Below the pieces are notes generated by a model. The model was not told the origin of the DNA, searched no databases, and saw only the letters and a list, made by a program, of their open reading frames with translations. A stretch of 48,708 nt of DNA from Oscillospiraceae bacterium (GTDB taxonomy: Bacteria; Bacillota; Clostridia; WRLR01): contig WRLR01000018.1 in the NCBI GenBank assembly GCA_009777515.1, forward strand, positions 1-48,708, in the 5' to 3' direction. A program made the translations under genes and the position numbers. This document shows, one piece after another, positions 1 through 8,150 of this stretch; position 1 is the stretch's first letter; every line of letters begins with the position of its first letter.

Positions 1-1
1 C

Positions 2-58
2 GCCGGATTTGATGGGAGGTATTCGTTTGAGAGTGACCTTGGAAAGACGCTTTTTTAA
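2..58 (+). CDS. 3' end of an unidentified gene cut by the window edge
   Basis: An open frame enters from the left edge and reads 18 residues ending GRYSFESDLGKTLF before a TAA at 56-58. The other two forward frames are less persuasive as a gene end. The fragment is too short to assign to a family, and it could also be chance. It would converge on the M56 peptidase gene, with a hairpin at 102-152 between the two. Confidence 0.3.
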   Translation, partial: AGFDGRYSFESDLGKTLF

Positions 59-101
59 ATGAGCAAATTTGTTGCCCGTCTAGTAAATTTTAGTCAGGGA
101 C

Positions 102-152
102 GCATTGTGTCTAAAATTAATAGAAATCCGGGGCTTTAGTAAGACACAATGC
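102..152. terminator. Inverted repeat between convergent genes
   Basis: Perfect 11-bp arms (gcattgtgtct at 102-112 and its complement at 142-152) flank a 29-nt loop. It lies between the left-edge gene fragment and the end of the M56 gene. There is no strong T-run on either side, so a terminator role is only a guess from position. Confidence 0.3.
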
Positions 153-212
153 TTGTGTCATATAAAAAGATGTAAATTATTGTGCTTCATAGGCGTAAAT
201 AATTGGCAAAAA

Positions 213-2411
213 CTATTTAATCATAACTTCATTATCCAGCGACCGGTTTTCATTTCCAGCATTGTCTTGTATTATTATTTGTAAAGGGTATTTTCCGGGT
301 TTATCAAACTCAATCATTACATCCCAAATATATGCTTCAGATATATCAATATTTCCATCAACATCATCCACAATGCTTATATAATCGCTCCAGTCCGGCT
401 TGATACCTTTTTCAATTATTAGAGGTTTTAAGATGACTATTTCCGGCGGTGTTAAATCGGCTAAACCAATATAGTCTTGAGCGCTCCTTAATGCTGTTAA
501 AGAATGATTTGCAACATATAACTGCGTATCAATCTTACCCCAAATACTTCTTGGGAATTTTGCTTGAATTGAAGATAAATATAGGCTTCCATCTTGGGGG
601 TTCCAATACTCAACAAGTGTATATTCACCTTGATTATCTTTTTCAAACGTAATAGCAATCGGCATATGATTTCCACCGCTTAAATGCAATTTACTTTTAT
701 TATATGAATATGCGGCAGAGTATGCCATAGCATATACCGTTACAATATTATCGTTATCATCTATGTGAAGCGTGGTATGCGCTTCTGTTTGATAAACGTC
801 TCCGAGGTAATCATAGTTATTGTTGGCAATTATCGCTTGTGATACAGCGACTTCAAGAGGTGATTTATTTAACGGTATTGTTTCAACTGGCTCTATTAAC
901 GGCACAGTAAAGTCAGTATACCGCGCCCCCTCGTCCGCAAATAGTGGTACTGTTGCGGACTTGAAAACAATCGTATTATCGTCTGCGACGTCGAAAACCG
1001 CAAACGGCTCTAATCTTGAACTTTCAACGATATTTTTGTTTTTATAGCCAATTAGCAACTCGTCTTTTTCAAAAGAATAATAGACAGTTCCGACCATTGC
1101 ATAACTGCTGATCGGCGGCGTAGCAAGTCTTGCAGTACCATCATGGTATAAAGAAACAGATAGCAACCGCGAACCTTTATCTCTATCCGTCGCATTTTCA
1201 AGAATATATTGCCGCAAAGGTTCATCAGGCGGACGATTACTCATTATACGCCATGCGCCCTCGCTCTCGACCGTCAACAGATAATCGCGGCTATATCCTT
1301 TCAACTCAAAAATACGCCAAGTGCTGTATTCGTCGTTAGCGTATCCGATTTCCTTTCCTTGTCCAGCATTATTCATAGGCGTTTCGTGATAGACAGTATC
1401 GCCCCAAAGCAATTTCATATCTTTGAAAAAGAAAGCAGGGTTTTCCTCATAGACTATTTTCATTTCGATCAGCGGCGCATTGACAATCTTATTCATCGCA
1501 AACCCAACACTTAACACAGCAACCAAAGCGATCGCCGCAACGATAATCACCCGCGACGTTTTTTTGAAGTTTAATACATTTTTGACCCGTTCTTTTATGC
1601 CGCCCTCTCCAAACGCAAGAGGACTACCGCCGATAATGCGTCGTTCCGTTGCCAACGACAGAAGCGTAAGCGAATAATCCTTTTTCGTTTCGCCACCTGC
1701 TTCTTTTAAGACGCGTTCATCACAGGACATTTCCATATCAACACCCATCAACAGGAACGCCACCCATGCAAGCGGATTAAACCAATGTAGACATAAAACG
1801 AAATATGCTGCAAACTTCACGATATGGTCATGCCGTTTTATATGCGTTTTTTCATGTAAGATAATGTAACTTATTTCTTGTTCAGATAAACCAATCGGCA
1901 AAAAAATCTTCGGCCTAAAAATGCCAAGCACAAATGGCGTTTTGATGTTTTCTGCTTCATAGATATTTGCTTCTGTGTGCGCCGCTTCGTTCATTTTTCG
2001 CTTAAGGATTAAGAATGAAATATTACCGTAAATGAGCATTACAGCAACACCGACAATCCAAAACCACGCGCCGATTGCCGTCCATATCTGCAACGGATTA
2101 ACGCTTGCGGCAGTTTCGGCGGCAGGTAAAATACTGCTGACAGCATTATTCACAAAGGGTATGCCGCTATCAATACGCGGTATCGGTTGCATGGCTATAT
2201 CGGGCGGTATGGTTTGCGCCTTAAACGGTATCAAGCTGAAAACGCTCTCGACTGAAAACGGGAACACAAGCCTAAACCCCGCCACCGCCCATAAGCAGTA
2301 AGAGATCGATTTCGGGGCTTTTTTGAGCGGCAGACGGGCAACGCAGATAGCCGCGATAACAAACGCCCCTGTAAGGCTCATATTAAGAATAGCGAGGAAC
2401 AGTTTATCCAT
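213..2411 (-). CDS. BlaR1-like M56 family membrane metallopeptidase
   Basis: A 732-residue integral membrane protein of the BlaR1/MecR1 peptidase family M56. Members sense an outside signal and cleave a cytoplasmic repressor. The N-terminal half has hydrophobic helices near residues 1-25, 30-55 and 110-130, then the zinc motif HEKTH (HExxH) near residue 186, and a further helix near residue 295. The outer part is not the penicillin-binding domain of classical BlaR1. It is a roughly 430-residue region of a kind seen in clostridial M56 proteins, ending in an Ig-like (DUF5011/HYR-type) stretch with VDDVDGNID and DNAGNE. The ATG at 2411 is chosen because GGAGGGGG lies 8 nt upstream; an in-frame ATG 27 nt earlier lacks this. 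No blaI-type repressor gene is adjacent, so the partner must lie elsewhere or upstream of this window. Confidence 0.88.
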   Translation of the reverse strand: MDKLFLAILNMSLTGAFVIAAICVARLPLKKAPKSISYCLWAVAGFRLVFPFSVESVFSLIPFKAQTIPPDIAMQPIPRIDSGIPFVNNAVSSILPAAETAASVNPLQIWTAIGAWFWIVGVAVMLIYGNISFLILKRKMNEAAHTEANIYEAENIKTPFVLGIFRPKIFLPIGLSEQEISYIILHEKTHIKRHDHIVKFAAYFVLCLHWFNPLAWVAFLLMGVDMEMSCDERVLKEAGGETKKDYSLTLLSLATERRIIGGSPLAFGEGGIKERVKNVLNFKKTSRVIIVAAIALVAVLSVGFAMNKIVNAPLIEMKIVYEENPAFFFKDMKLLWGDTVYHETPMNNAGQGKEIGYANDEYSTWRIFELKGYSRDYLLTVESEGAWRIMSNRPPDEPLRQYILENATDRDKGSRLLSVSLYHDGTARLATPPISSYAMVGTVYYSFEKDELLIGYKNKNIVESSRLEPFAVFDVADDNTIVFKSATVPLFADEGARYTDFTVPLIEPVETIPLNKSPLEVAVSQAIIANNNYDYLGDVYQTEAHTTLHIDDNDNIVTVYAMAYSAAYSYNKSKLHLSGGNHMPIAITFEKDNQGEYTLVEYWNPQDGSLYLSSIQAKFPRSIWGKIDTQLYVANHSLTALRSAQDYIGLADLTPPEIVILKPLIIEKGIKPDWSDYISIVDDVDGNIDISEAYIWDVMIEFDKPGKYPLQIIIQDNAGNENRSLDNEVMIK

Positions 2412-2490
2412 TATTACCGCCCCCTCCATGCATTTCATTTAGAAGTTTAAATTCGGCCGCTTTCCAATCTAAATTAAATAGACCAATCAT

Positions 2491-2520
2491 AGTCTAACAC
2501 GAGTAGACTGTATTAGTCAA
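2491..2520 (-). promoter_or_regulatory. Putative promoter and palindromic operator of the M56 gene
   Basis: On the minus strand TTGACT (2520-2515) and TAGACT (2496-2491) are 18 nt apart and fit a sigma-A-type promoter about 80 nt upstream of the M56 start. A perfect 6-bp inverted repeat AGTCTA-N7-TAGACT (2491-2509) covers the -10 box and half the spacer, where a repressor would block polymerase. BlaI-family repressors bind palindromes of this general size, but the half-sites here differ from the staphylococcal TACA/TGTA type. The operator role is inferred from position. Confidence 0.45.
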
Positions 2521-2722
2521 TATATATTTCGTTATCCAAAAAATATTTTCTCATCTCGTTGAGCTTGGGTAACTGTGGGTAAATTGACTTGCGTTGTGTA
2601 TTTTGTTATTTTATCGTCATAGCCAGTATATCGTCATAGCGCCGCTTATCGTCATGCGCCGCTTTGTATTGATATGGCGATGCGGCAAATTTTATGAAAT
2701 TATTTCGGAGGTGCATGTGCAT

Positions 2723-3490
2723 ATGGGTTATTTAGATGATATGTTCGGATTGGGAGGCAAGGTTGCGCTGGTCACCGGGGGCGGGCGCGGCATCGGGCAG
2801 GTGGTGGCGATCGGCCTCGCGAAGGCCGGCGCCGCTATTGCCATCTTTTCACGCACCGGTGCGGACGAAACGGTTAAACTGATTGAAGCCGCAGGTGGGA
2901 AAGCGGTCAGCATTATAGCGGACGTCACGGACGAGGCGCAGGTGGACGCAGGTATAGCCGCCGTGTTCGGGCGCTTCGGCTCGCTCGACATCGTGTACAA
3001 CAACGCGGGCATATGCATCCACAAAGACACGTTTAGCGCGTCCATTGCCGAGTGGCGCGAGGTGATGGACATCAACGTGACGGGCGAGTACATCGTGGCG
3101 CGCGCCGCAGGGCGGGCCATGCATGAACGCGGCATTAAGGGGAGCATCATAAATATGGCGTCGATGTCGGGCAGCATCGTTAACATCCCGCAGTGGCAGG
3201 CGTCGTACAACAGCTCGAAAGCCGCCGTCATCCATATGTCGCGCTGCCTGGCGGTCGAATGGGCGCCGTACGGCATACGCGTCAACAGCATCAGCCCCGG
3301 CTACATCGCGACGCCGATGTCCGTGGACACCCCGCAGGAGCTGCGCGACGCGTGGATGCCGCTGATCCCGCAAGAGCGCATGGGCGACCCGGAAGAATTG
3401 ATGCCGCCGATTTTGTACTTGGCCAGCCCCGCGTCCGGCTACACGACCGGAACCGACGTAATAGTTGACGGCGGCTATTCCGCAAAATAA
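2723..3490 (+). CDS. SDR family NAD(P)-dependent oxidoreductase
   Basis: A 255-residue classical short-chain dehydrogenase/reductase, of the usual length. It has the cofactor motif TGGGRGIG (residues 18-25), NNAG near residue 94, a catalytic Ser in the MASMSGS strand, and the YxxxK motif as YNSSK near residue 162. The second beta strand ends IFSR, with no acidic residue, which suggests NADPH rather than NADH; this is inference. The C-terminal DVIVDGGYS is typical of sugar or polyol dehydrogenases. The start at 2723 follows GGAGGTG (2707-2713) at 9 nt. The open frame runs 43 codons further upstream but that part looks non-coding. Substrate unknown; sugar-acid or polyol reduction fits the neighbouring genes. 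Confidence 0.92.
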   Translation: MGYLDDMFGLGGKVALVTGGGRGIGQVVAIGLAKAGAAIAIFSRTGADETVKLIEAAGGKAVSIIADVTDEAQVDAGIAAVFGRFGSLDIVYNNAGICIHKDTFSASIAEWREVMDINVTGEYIVARAAGRAMHERGIKGSIINMASMSGSIVNIPQWQASYNSSKAAVIHMSRCLAVEWAPYGIRVNSISPGYIATPMSVDTPQELRDAWMPLIPQERMGDPEELMPPILYLASPASGYTTGTDVIVDGGYSAK

Positions 3491-3497
3491 GGGTGGG

Positions 3498-3553
3498 TCA
3501 GGGGGTCTGTTCTCTTGTGCTAGTTTCACAGCACACGAGAACCGTCCCCCTGA
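3498..3553. repeat. REP-like imperfect palindrome
   Basis: Two 24-nt arms, starting TCAGGGGG and ending CCCCCTGA, are complementary at 21 of 24 positions around an 8-nt loop. A further partial copy of the right arm (accgtcccc) follows near 3580. The sequence resembles extragenic palindromes seen in many Firmicutes genomes (from memory, not searched). It starts 8 nt after the SDR stop and could also act as a terminator between the convergent SDR and aldo/keto reductase genes, though no T-run follows. Confidence 0.7.
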
Positions 3554-3624
3554 TCTGTAACCCCGATATGTGCAGGAGTACCGTCCCCTTGATCCGCTCC
3601 CGCTCTGTTTCTTTTCATACCATA

Positions 3625-4548
3625 TTACGGCAGATCGCTACCCGCTGATAGCAGCAGGGCGTACCAGTCCTCGCGGCTGAGCGTGACGTCGGCGGCCTTG
3701 GCGCAGTCCGCCAGCCTGCCCTCGTTCATCGTGCCCGTGACCGGCTGCATCTTAGCCGGGTGGCGCAACAACCAAGCGACGGTGATGGTCGTTTCTGAAA
3801 CACCGTATTTCTGCGCCATCTCGGTCAGCTTTTTGTTGAGCTCCGGGTACTTGGGGCTGCCGATGAAAACGCCCTCGATGATGCCGTATTGGAAAGGAGA
3901 CCACGGCTGTATCGTGATGTCTTCCAGCCTGCAAAAATCCAGTACCCCGACGTCACGGCTGACTGAGTACTCGTCGCCGACCCTGTTGACGTGGATGCCC
4001 TGGGTTATCATTGTCGCGTTGGTGATGCTAAGTTGGAGCTGGTCGGCGACAATCGGGTATTTGATATACTTTTGCAACAGCCGCATCTGCCCCGGGTTCT
4101 GGTTCGAAACGCCGAAATTCCGCACCTTCCCGGCGGAGTGGAGTGCCTCGAACGCTTCGGCGACCTCTTCCGGCTCCATCAGCGCATCAGGCCTGTGCAA
4201 AAGCAGTATGTCGATGTAATCGGTTTTCAAGCGGCGCAGGCTGCCCTCGACGGAGCTTACGATGTGTTCCTTCGAGAAATCATACATCCTGCCTGGCACT
4301 ATGCCGCATTTAGTCTGGAGGATGATGTCCTCGCGCCGCCCGCCAATCGCCGCGAAGCCTTCAGCGAACACTTCCTCGCATGCCGACCTGCCGTATATGT
4401 CCGCGTGGTCAAAGAAATTGGCTCCGAGATCGATGGCGTTGCGGATGAAGCTCTCGATTGCTTTCTTTTCGAGCCTGTTCATGCGCATGCATCCGACCGC
4501 AATGACAGGCACTTCCAGATTCGACTTGCCAAGTTTGATTTTTCTCAT
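3625..4548 (-). CDS. Aldo/keto reductase, YdhF-like (COG4989 type)
   Basis: A 307-residue TIM-barrel NADPH-dependent reductase. The catalytic tetrad can be read: Asp and Tyr in FDHADIYG, Lys in QTKCGI, His in LLHRPD. The NADP-binding C-terminal region has TGTMNEGRLADC, typical of the YdhF branch. No iron-sulphur motif is present. The ATG at 4548 is preceded by AAAGGCGG at about 8 nt; the frame stays open upstream into the next gene but the reading there is implausible. It lies 25 nt after the stop of the ferredoxin-type aldo/keto reductase and is probably co-transcribed with it. The physiological substrate cannot be read from sequence. Confidence 0.92.
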   Translation of the reverse strand: MRKIKLGKSNLEVPVIAVGCMRMNRLEKKAIESFIRNAIDLGANFFDHADIYGRSACEEVFAEGFAAIGGRREDIILQTKCGIVPGRMYDFSKEHIVSSVEGSLRRLKTDYIDILLLHRPDALMEPEEVAEAFEALHSAGKVRNFGVSNQNPGQMRLLQKYIKYPIVADQLQLSITNATMITQGIHVNRVGDEYSVSRDVGVLDFCRLEDITIQPWSPFQYGIIEGVFIGSPKYPELNKKLTEMAQKYGVSETTITVAWLLRHPAKMQPVTGTMNEGRLADCAKAADVTLSREDWYALLLSAGSDLP

Positions 4549-4573
4549 TGATTTTACCGCCTTTATATAATAT

Positions 4574-5671
4574 TCACTTAAATAGTTCCGCAGTTTTTTC
4601 CAATTCGGCGGGGATGTCGATATGCTGGGGGCAGCGCTGGACGCACGCGCCGCAAGCCGTGCAGTCCTCCGCCTTTCGCCCATTGGGGAGCGCGCGGTAC
4701 CGGCCCACGATCTCCAGAGGGGGCGCACCACGCTTATGCTCATTATATAAATTGAAACAGTCGGGGATCATTATACTGGCCGGGCAGTTTGCAAGGCAAT
4801 AGTTGCAGGACGTGCAGGGGATGGCCGCTATGTTGGATGTGGCGTTCATAGAGGCTTTAATCAAGTCTTCCTCCGAATCCGTCAGCGGCTGGAACGGGCT
4901 GAACGTTTTGAGGTTGTCCTGCATCTGCTCCATGTTGGACATGCCGCTGAGCACGCAGGTCGCTCCGCGCAGCGATGCGGCGTAGCGCACGGCCCACGAG
5001 GCGATGGACGCGTCCGGCGCGCGCGCCTTTAGCAACGATTCCGCAGCTTTGGGCAGCGTAGCCAGCCGGCCGCCCCTCACGGGCTCCATGACGATGATGG
5101 GCTTTTTGTGCTTCAAGGCTATTTGGTGCAGTTGGCCCGCGTCGTCCCGCAGTATGTCGTAATAGTTGAGTTGGAGCTGGGCGAACTCCATTTCGGGGTG
5201 CCTGGTCAAGACGCGCTCCAAAAGCGCCGGCGTCCCGTGGAACGAAAAGCCGACATGCTTGCACAGGCCTTTCTTTTTTTGTTCCGCCGCCCATTCGTAG
5301 ACCCCGGCCGACACGGCGCTGCGCTCATTGGAATCGTCCAGCGAGTGGACCAGGTAGAAGTCGAAATAGTCCAGCCCGCAGCGCTTCAATGACTCGCGGA
5401 GTATGCGGTCGCTCGAGCTTTTGCCGCTGGTCTGCCACGGCGGGAGCTTGTCCGCCACCAAATAGGAGTCCCTGGGGTGGCGGGACGAGACCGCGCGTTT
5501 GAATTTGTCTTCTGAGCCGCCGTATACATAAGCAGTGTCGAAATAGTTAAATCCCGCGTTTAAGTACGCGTCCGCCATTTTTGTCGTATCGGCTGCCGAG
5601 GGCAGCCGCATGAGGCCAAAGCCAAGGGTGGCGTATTTCGGGTTTGGGTTCAACACATCACTGTGCGTCAT
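4574..5671 (-). CDS. Aldo/keto reductase with C-terminal 4Fe-4S ferredoxin domain
   Basis: A 365-residue COG1453-type protein: an aldo/keto reductase barrel (FDTAYVYGG, ADKLPPW, LVHSLDD) followed after residue 270 by a ferredoxin-like domain with two cysteine clusters, CTSCNYCLANCP and CTACGACVQRCP. Eight cysteines can hold two [4Fe-4S] clusters, so electrons may come from or go to ferredoxin as well as nicotinamide. Such fusions are common in anaerobic Clostridia. The ATG at 5671 follows GGAGGA at about 9 nt. It is first in a two-gene minus-strand unit with the YdhF-like reductase. A second protein of this architecture is encoded at 47468-48502. Confidence 0.93.
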   Translation of the reverse strand: MTHSDVLNPNPKYATLGFGLMRLPSAADTTKMADAYLNAGFNYFDTAYVYGGSEDKFKRAVSSRHPRDSYLVADKLPPWQTSGKSSSDRILRESLKRCGLDYFDFYLVHSLDDSNERSAVSAGVYEWAAEQKKKGLCKHVGFSFHGTPALLERVLTRHPEMEFAQLQLNYYDILRDDAGQLHQIALKHKKPIIVMEPVRGGRLATLPKAAESLLKARAPDASIASWAVRYAASLRGATCVLSGMSNMEQMQDNLKTFSPFQPLTDSEEDLIKASMNATSNIAAIPCTSCNYCLANCPASIMIPDCFNLYNEHKRGAPPLEIVGRYRALPNGRKAEDCTACGACVQRCPQHIDIPAELEKTAELFK

Positions 5672-5783
5672 GTAGAATAATCCTCCATTTGGTTGTAAAA
5701 CATTTTATTGTAATATTATATCCCTAACTAATCGTAGGTACAATATTCGATGTAGGGGGTAGGGGCGGATTACCTGTGTTTTG

Positions 5784-6638
5784 TCAGTCCATGTCGAGGT
5801 GCATTTTGTGCGATGGGGGAGGGTAGGCGGCCTCCAGCGCGGCCCAGTCTTCTGACGATATGGCTGCCGCCAGGGTGGGCGCCGAGGCGTTTTCCTCTAT
5901 ATGGCGGATCGACGCTGCTTTTGGGATCGCGCAAATGTTGCCGCTACGCAAGACGAATGCGAGCAGGATTTGAAATATGCTTACGTTGTATTTGCCCGCT
6001 AGGTTGCGGAGCGTCGGTTCAGTCAAAAAATCCGGCGTTGTGCGCCGCATTTGCCCGCCCTGGGCGAGCGGGCAGTAAGCCATCGCGGCGACGCCGTGTT
6101 TCGCGAGCCACGGCAGGAGATCGAACTCGGCGCCGCGCGATCCCAGATGGTAGAGAATCTGGTTTGCCGCGCAGCGGTCGCCGTGCGGCGCTCGGAACAA
6201 TTCCTCCATGTCCGCGACGTCGAAGTTCGACACGCCCCAGCGCCGTATCTTGCCTCGGCTGACAAGTTCCTCCATGCCGCCGACCATTTCTGGGAGCGCG
6301 ACGCTGCCGTCGCGCCAGTGCAGGAGGTAGAGGTCGATGCATTCGGCGCCGAGCCTTGCCAGCGATGCGTCGCAGCTTTTGTACAAGGTAGGCGGGGACG
6401 CGTTGCACGGGCAGACTTTTGTGACGATTGTGACGTCCGCGCGTCGCAGCGAGCGGCTGCGCAGCATGTCGCCTATCAGCAGTTCTGCGGCGCCATCGCC
6501 GTACATTTCGGCTGTGTCAAGCAAGCCCATGCCGAGCGCGACGCCGCGCGCCAGGGCGTCTTTTTCGGCGGCGCGCATGTCCGCGCGTTCGCCAAGATAG
6601 CACGTGCCCATGCCGAGTGGGGGGAGATTTATCATCAT
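5784..6638 (-). CDS. Aldo/keto reductase (284 aa)
   Basis: A compact aldo/keto reductase with Asp and Tyr in DTAEMYGDG, Lys in TKVCPCN and His in LLHWRDG, all four catalytic positions present. It lacks an iron-sulphur tail, and its GVSNFDVADMEELF and AIPKAASIRHIEEN segments match the classical NADP-binding barrel. Two adjacent ATG codons (6638 and 6635) could start it; neither has a good ribosome binding site. It begins 30 nt after the stop of the ABC permease gene and may be read through from that operon. It is not closely similar to its two aldo/keto reductase neighbours, so the cluster is not a recent tandem duplication. Confidence 0.9.
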   Translation of the reverse strand: MMINLPPLGMGTCYLGERADMRAAEKDALARGVALGMGLLDTAEMYGDGAAELLIGDMLRSRSLRRADVTIVTKVCPCNASPPTLYKSCDASLARLGAECIDLYLLHWRDGSVALPEMVGGMEELVSRGKIRRWGVSNFDVADMEELFRAPHGDRCAANQILYHLGSRGAEFDLLPWLAKHGVAAMAYCPLAQGGQMRRTTPDFLTEPTLRNLAGKYNVSIFQILLAFVLRSGNICAIPKAASIRHIEENASAPTLAAAISSEDWAALEAAYPPPSHKMHLDMD

Positions 6639-6668
6639 AAATTGTGGATAGCCCGGGGGCCAGCATTA

Positions 6669-8150
6669 CTAATTATGGATGGCCCTCAAAACACTGAGCT
6701 TCATTGCTCTTCTGGCGGGCAGGAAGCCGGAGATTATACCTATTACGGTGGAGAAGACGAGGCCCAAGCCGATTAACCACGGCGGGATTATCGCGATGGG
6801 CGGCATGTCCTGCCCCACGTTCCAACCGCGCCCGCCGAAAGAGTTCATCAGATCCCCGCCGTAGTTGTTTAAAACATATGCTGCAACCTCGCTGAACAGG
6901 ATGCCTATGACGCCGCCAAGGAAGCCGATGAGCGCAGCCTCAAATAGAAAGAGCATCCCAATGTTGCCCAGCTTGCAACCGAGCACTTTCATGACGGCGA
7001 TCTCCTTCGTACGCTCGTACACCGACATGACCATTGTGTTCGCGATCCCAATTGCCGCGACCAGCAGCGATATTGCGGCGATGCCGCCCAGCAACTGCTG
7101 TATCTGGTTCGTCGTCTCCTCCATGTACTGCAGCATATCCAAAGGGCTGCTCGCGCCCAGGCCGAGATCGTTGATCTTGCGCATCACGGTCTCCACGTCG
7201 CGCCGGTCGTACACTTTTACCAGCGCGCTGTCGTACGGCGACTCGACTACGTCGCTCATCGACGAGTAATACATGCCCCCGCTCGACGACGAAACGGCGT
7301 ACCCAATGTCCCTGCCGCCCCCGCCGCCGCTGCCCCTGTTCTGGCGCCTGTTGTCTTCGTCCATGCATTTTTTAAGCCATTCCACATTGACGATTATACT
7401 GTTATCGTACTCGGACCACAGGTTTTCGTTGCCTTCCAGGAGACCGATGCCCGTGAACTTGTGGAGCTTGGGTTTTTGGCTCGGGTTGCCCTGGTCCATG
7501 CCGGGCTGCCGCCGTTCGCCGTATTGCCAATCGGACGTCATGACGAAGCTGTCGTTGTATATATCGACGAGCGGGTCGCCGCTCATGTCGCCCCAGCCCC
7601 AGCCATAGTCGCGCGTGTTCGAGCGCGTGTTCATGAAGTTGTACGGCATGCGAAAGCCGAATATGCCCACATTTGTGTCATTTTCGTCCAACATGCGGCC
7701 TTCTTTGAGATCGAAAAAATAATCCATGTACCGCGTGTCTATCCCGATAAATGTACATCCATATGATTTGTACTTACCGGACACCACGTATAGATATTGC
7801 CTCATGAGCGGTGTGGCGGCTTCGACCTCCGGAAACGCATCGATCCGAGCAATCGCCTCGTCGTCGAGCATGCCCTGGGACGATTCGACGTAGCCGCTCT
7901 CGTCGGGCGGCCTCCAAAAATAGCTCGTCACGCTAATGACCTCGACGTTGCCGAACTGTTCGACGGCTCTCATGTTCGCCTCGCTCATGCCGACGCCGAG
8001 CGACATCATGACGATTATCGCCGACGTTCCAATTAATACGCCGAGCACCGTCAGCGCCGTCCTGGCTTTGCGGTTAAACAAGTTGCGCAGGCCCATGCCT
8101 AATAAATCTATGATGCGGATAAAATCACCTCCGGCTGTCCCGTTCCTCAA
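6669..8150 (-). CDS. MacB/FtsX-like ABC transporter permease
   Basis: About 480-493 residues with MacB-type architecture: helix 1 near residue 31 (TALTVLGVLIGTSAIIVMM), a long outer domain (about 60-360), then three helices in the FtsX domain (about 360-490). The outer domain holds a Gly-rich strip near residue 270. MacB-like permeases do not import; they move or mechanically act on proteins or lipids outside the membrane, powered by a partner ATPase, here encoded at 11479-12168. The start is unclear. The ribosome site GGAGGTGA overlaps the stop of the upstream gene, but the codons 4-13 nt after it are ATC, CGC, ATC, ATA. The only canonical options are TTG at 8150, before that site, or ATG at 8096, which is 18 codons in and close to helix 1. 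Confidence 0.9.
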   Translation of the reverse strand: MRNGTAGGDFIRIIDLLGMGLRNLFNRKARTALTVLGVLIGTSAIIVMMSLGVGMSEANMRAVEQFGNVEVISVTSYFWRPPDESGYVESSQGMLDDEAIARIDAFPEVEAATPLMRQYLYVVSGKYKSYGCTFIGIDTRYMDYFFDLKEGRMLDENDTNVGIFGFRMPYNFMNTRSNTRDYGWGWGDMSGDPLVDIYNDSFVMTSDWQYGERRQPGMDQGNPSQKPKLHKFTGIGLLEGNENLWSEYDNSIIVNVEWLKKCMDEDNRRQNRGSGGGGGRDIGYAVSSSSGGMYYSSMSDVVESPYDSALVKVYDRRDVETVMRKINDLGLGASSPLDMLQYMEETTNQIQQLLGGIAAISLLVAAIGIANTMVMSVYERTKEIAVMKVLGCKLGNIGMLFLFEAALIGFLGGVIGILFSEVAAYVLNNYGGDLMNSFGGRGWNVGQDMPPIAIIPPWLIGLGLVFSTVIGIISGFLPARRAMKLSVLRAIHN

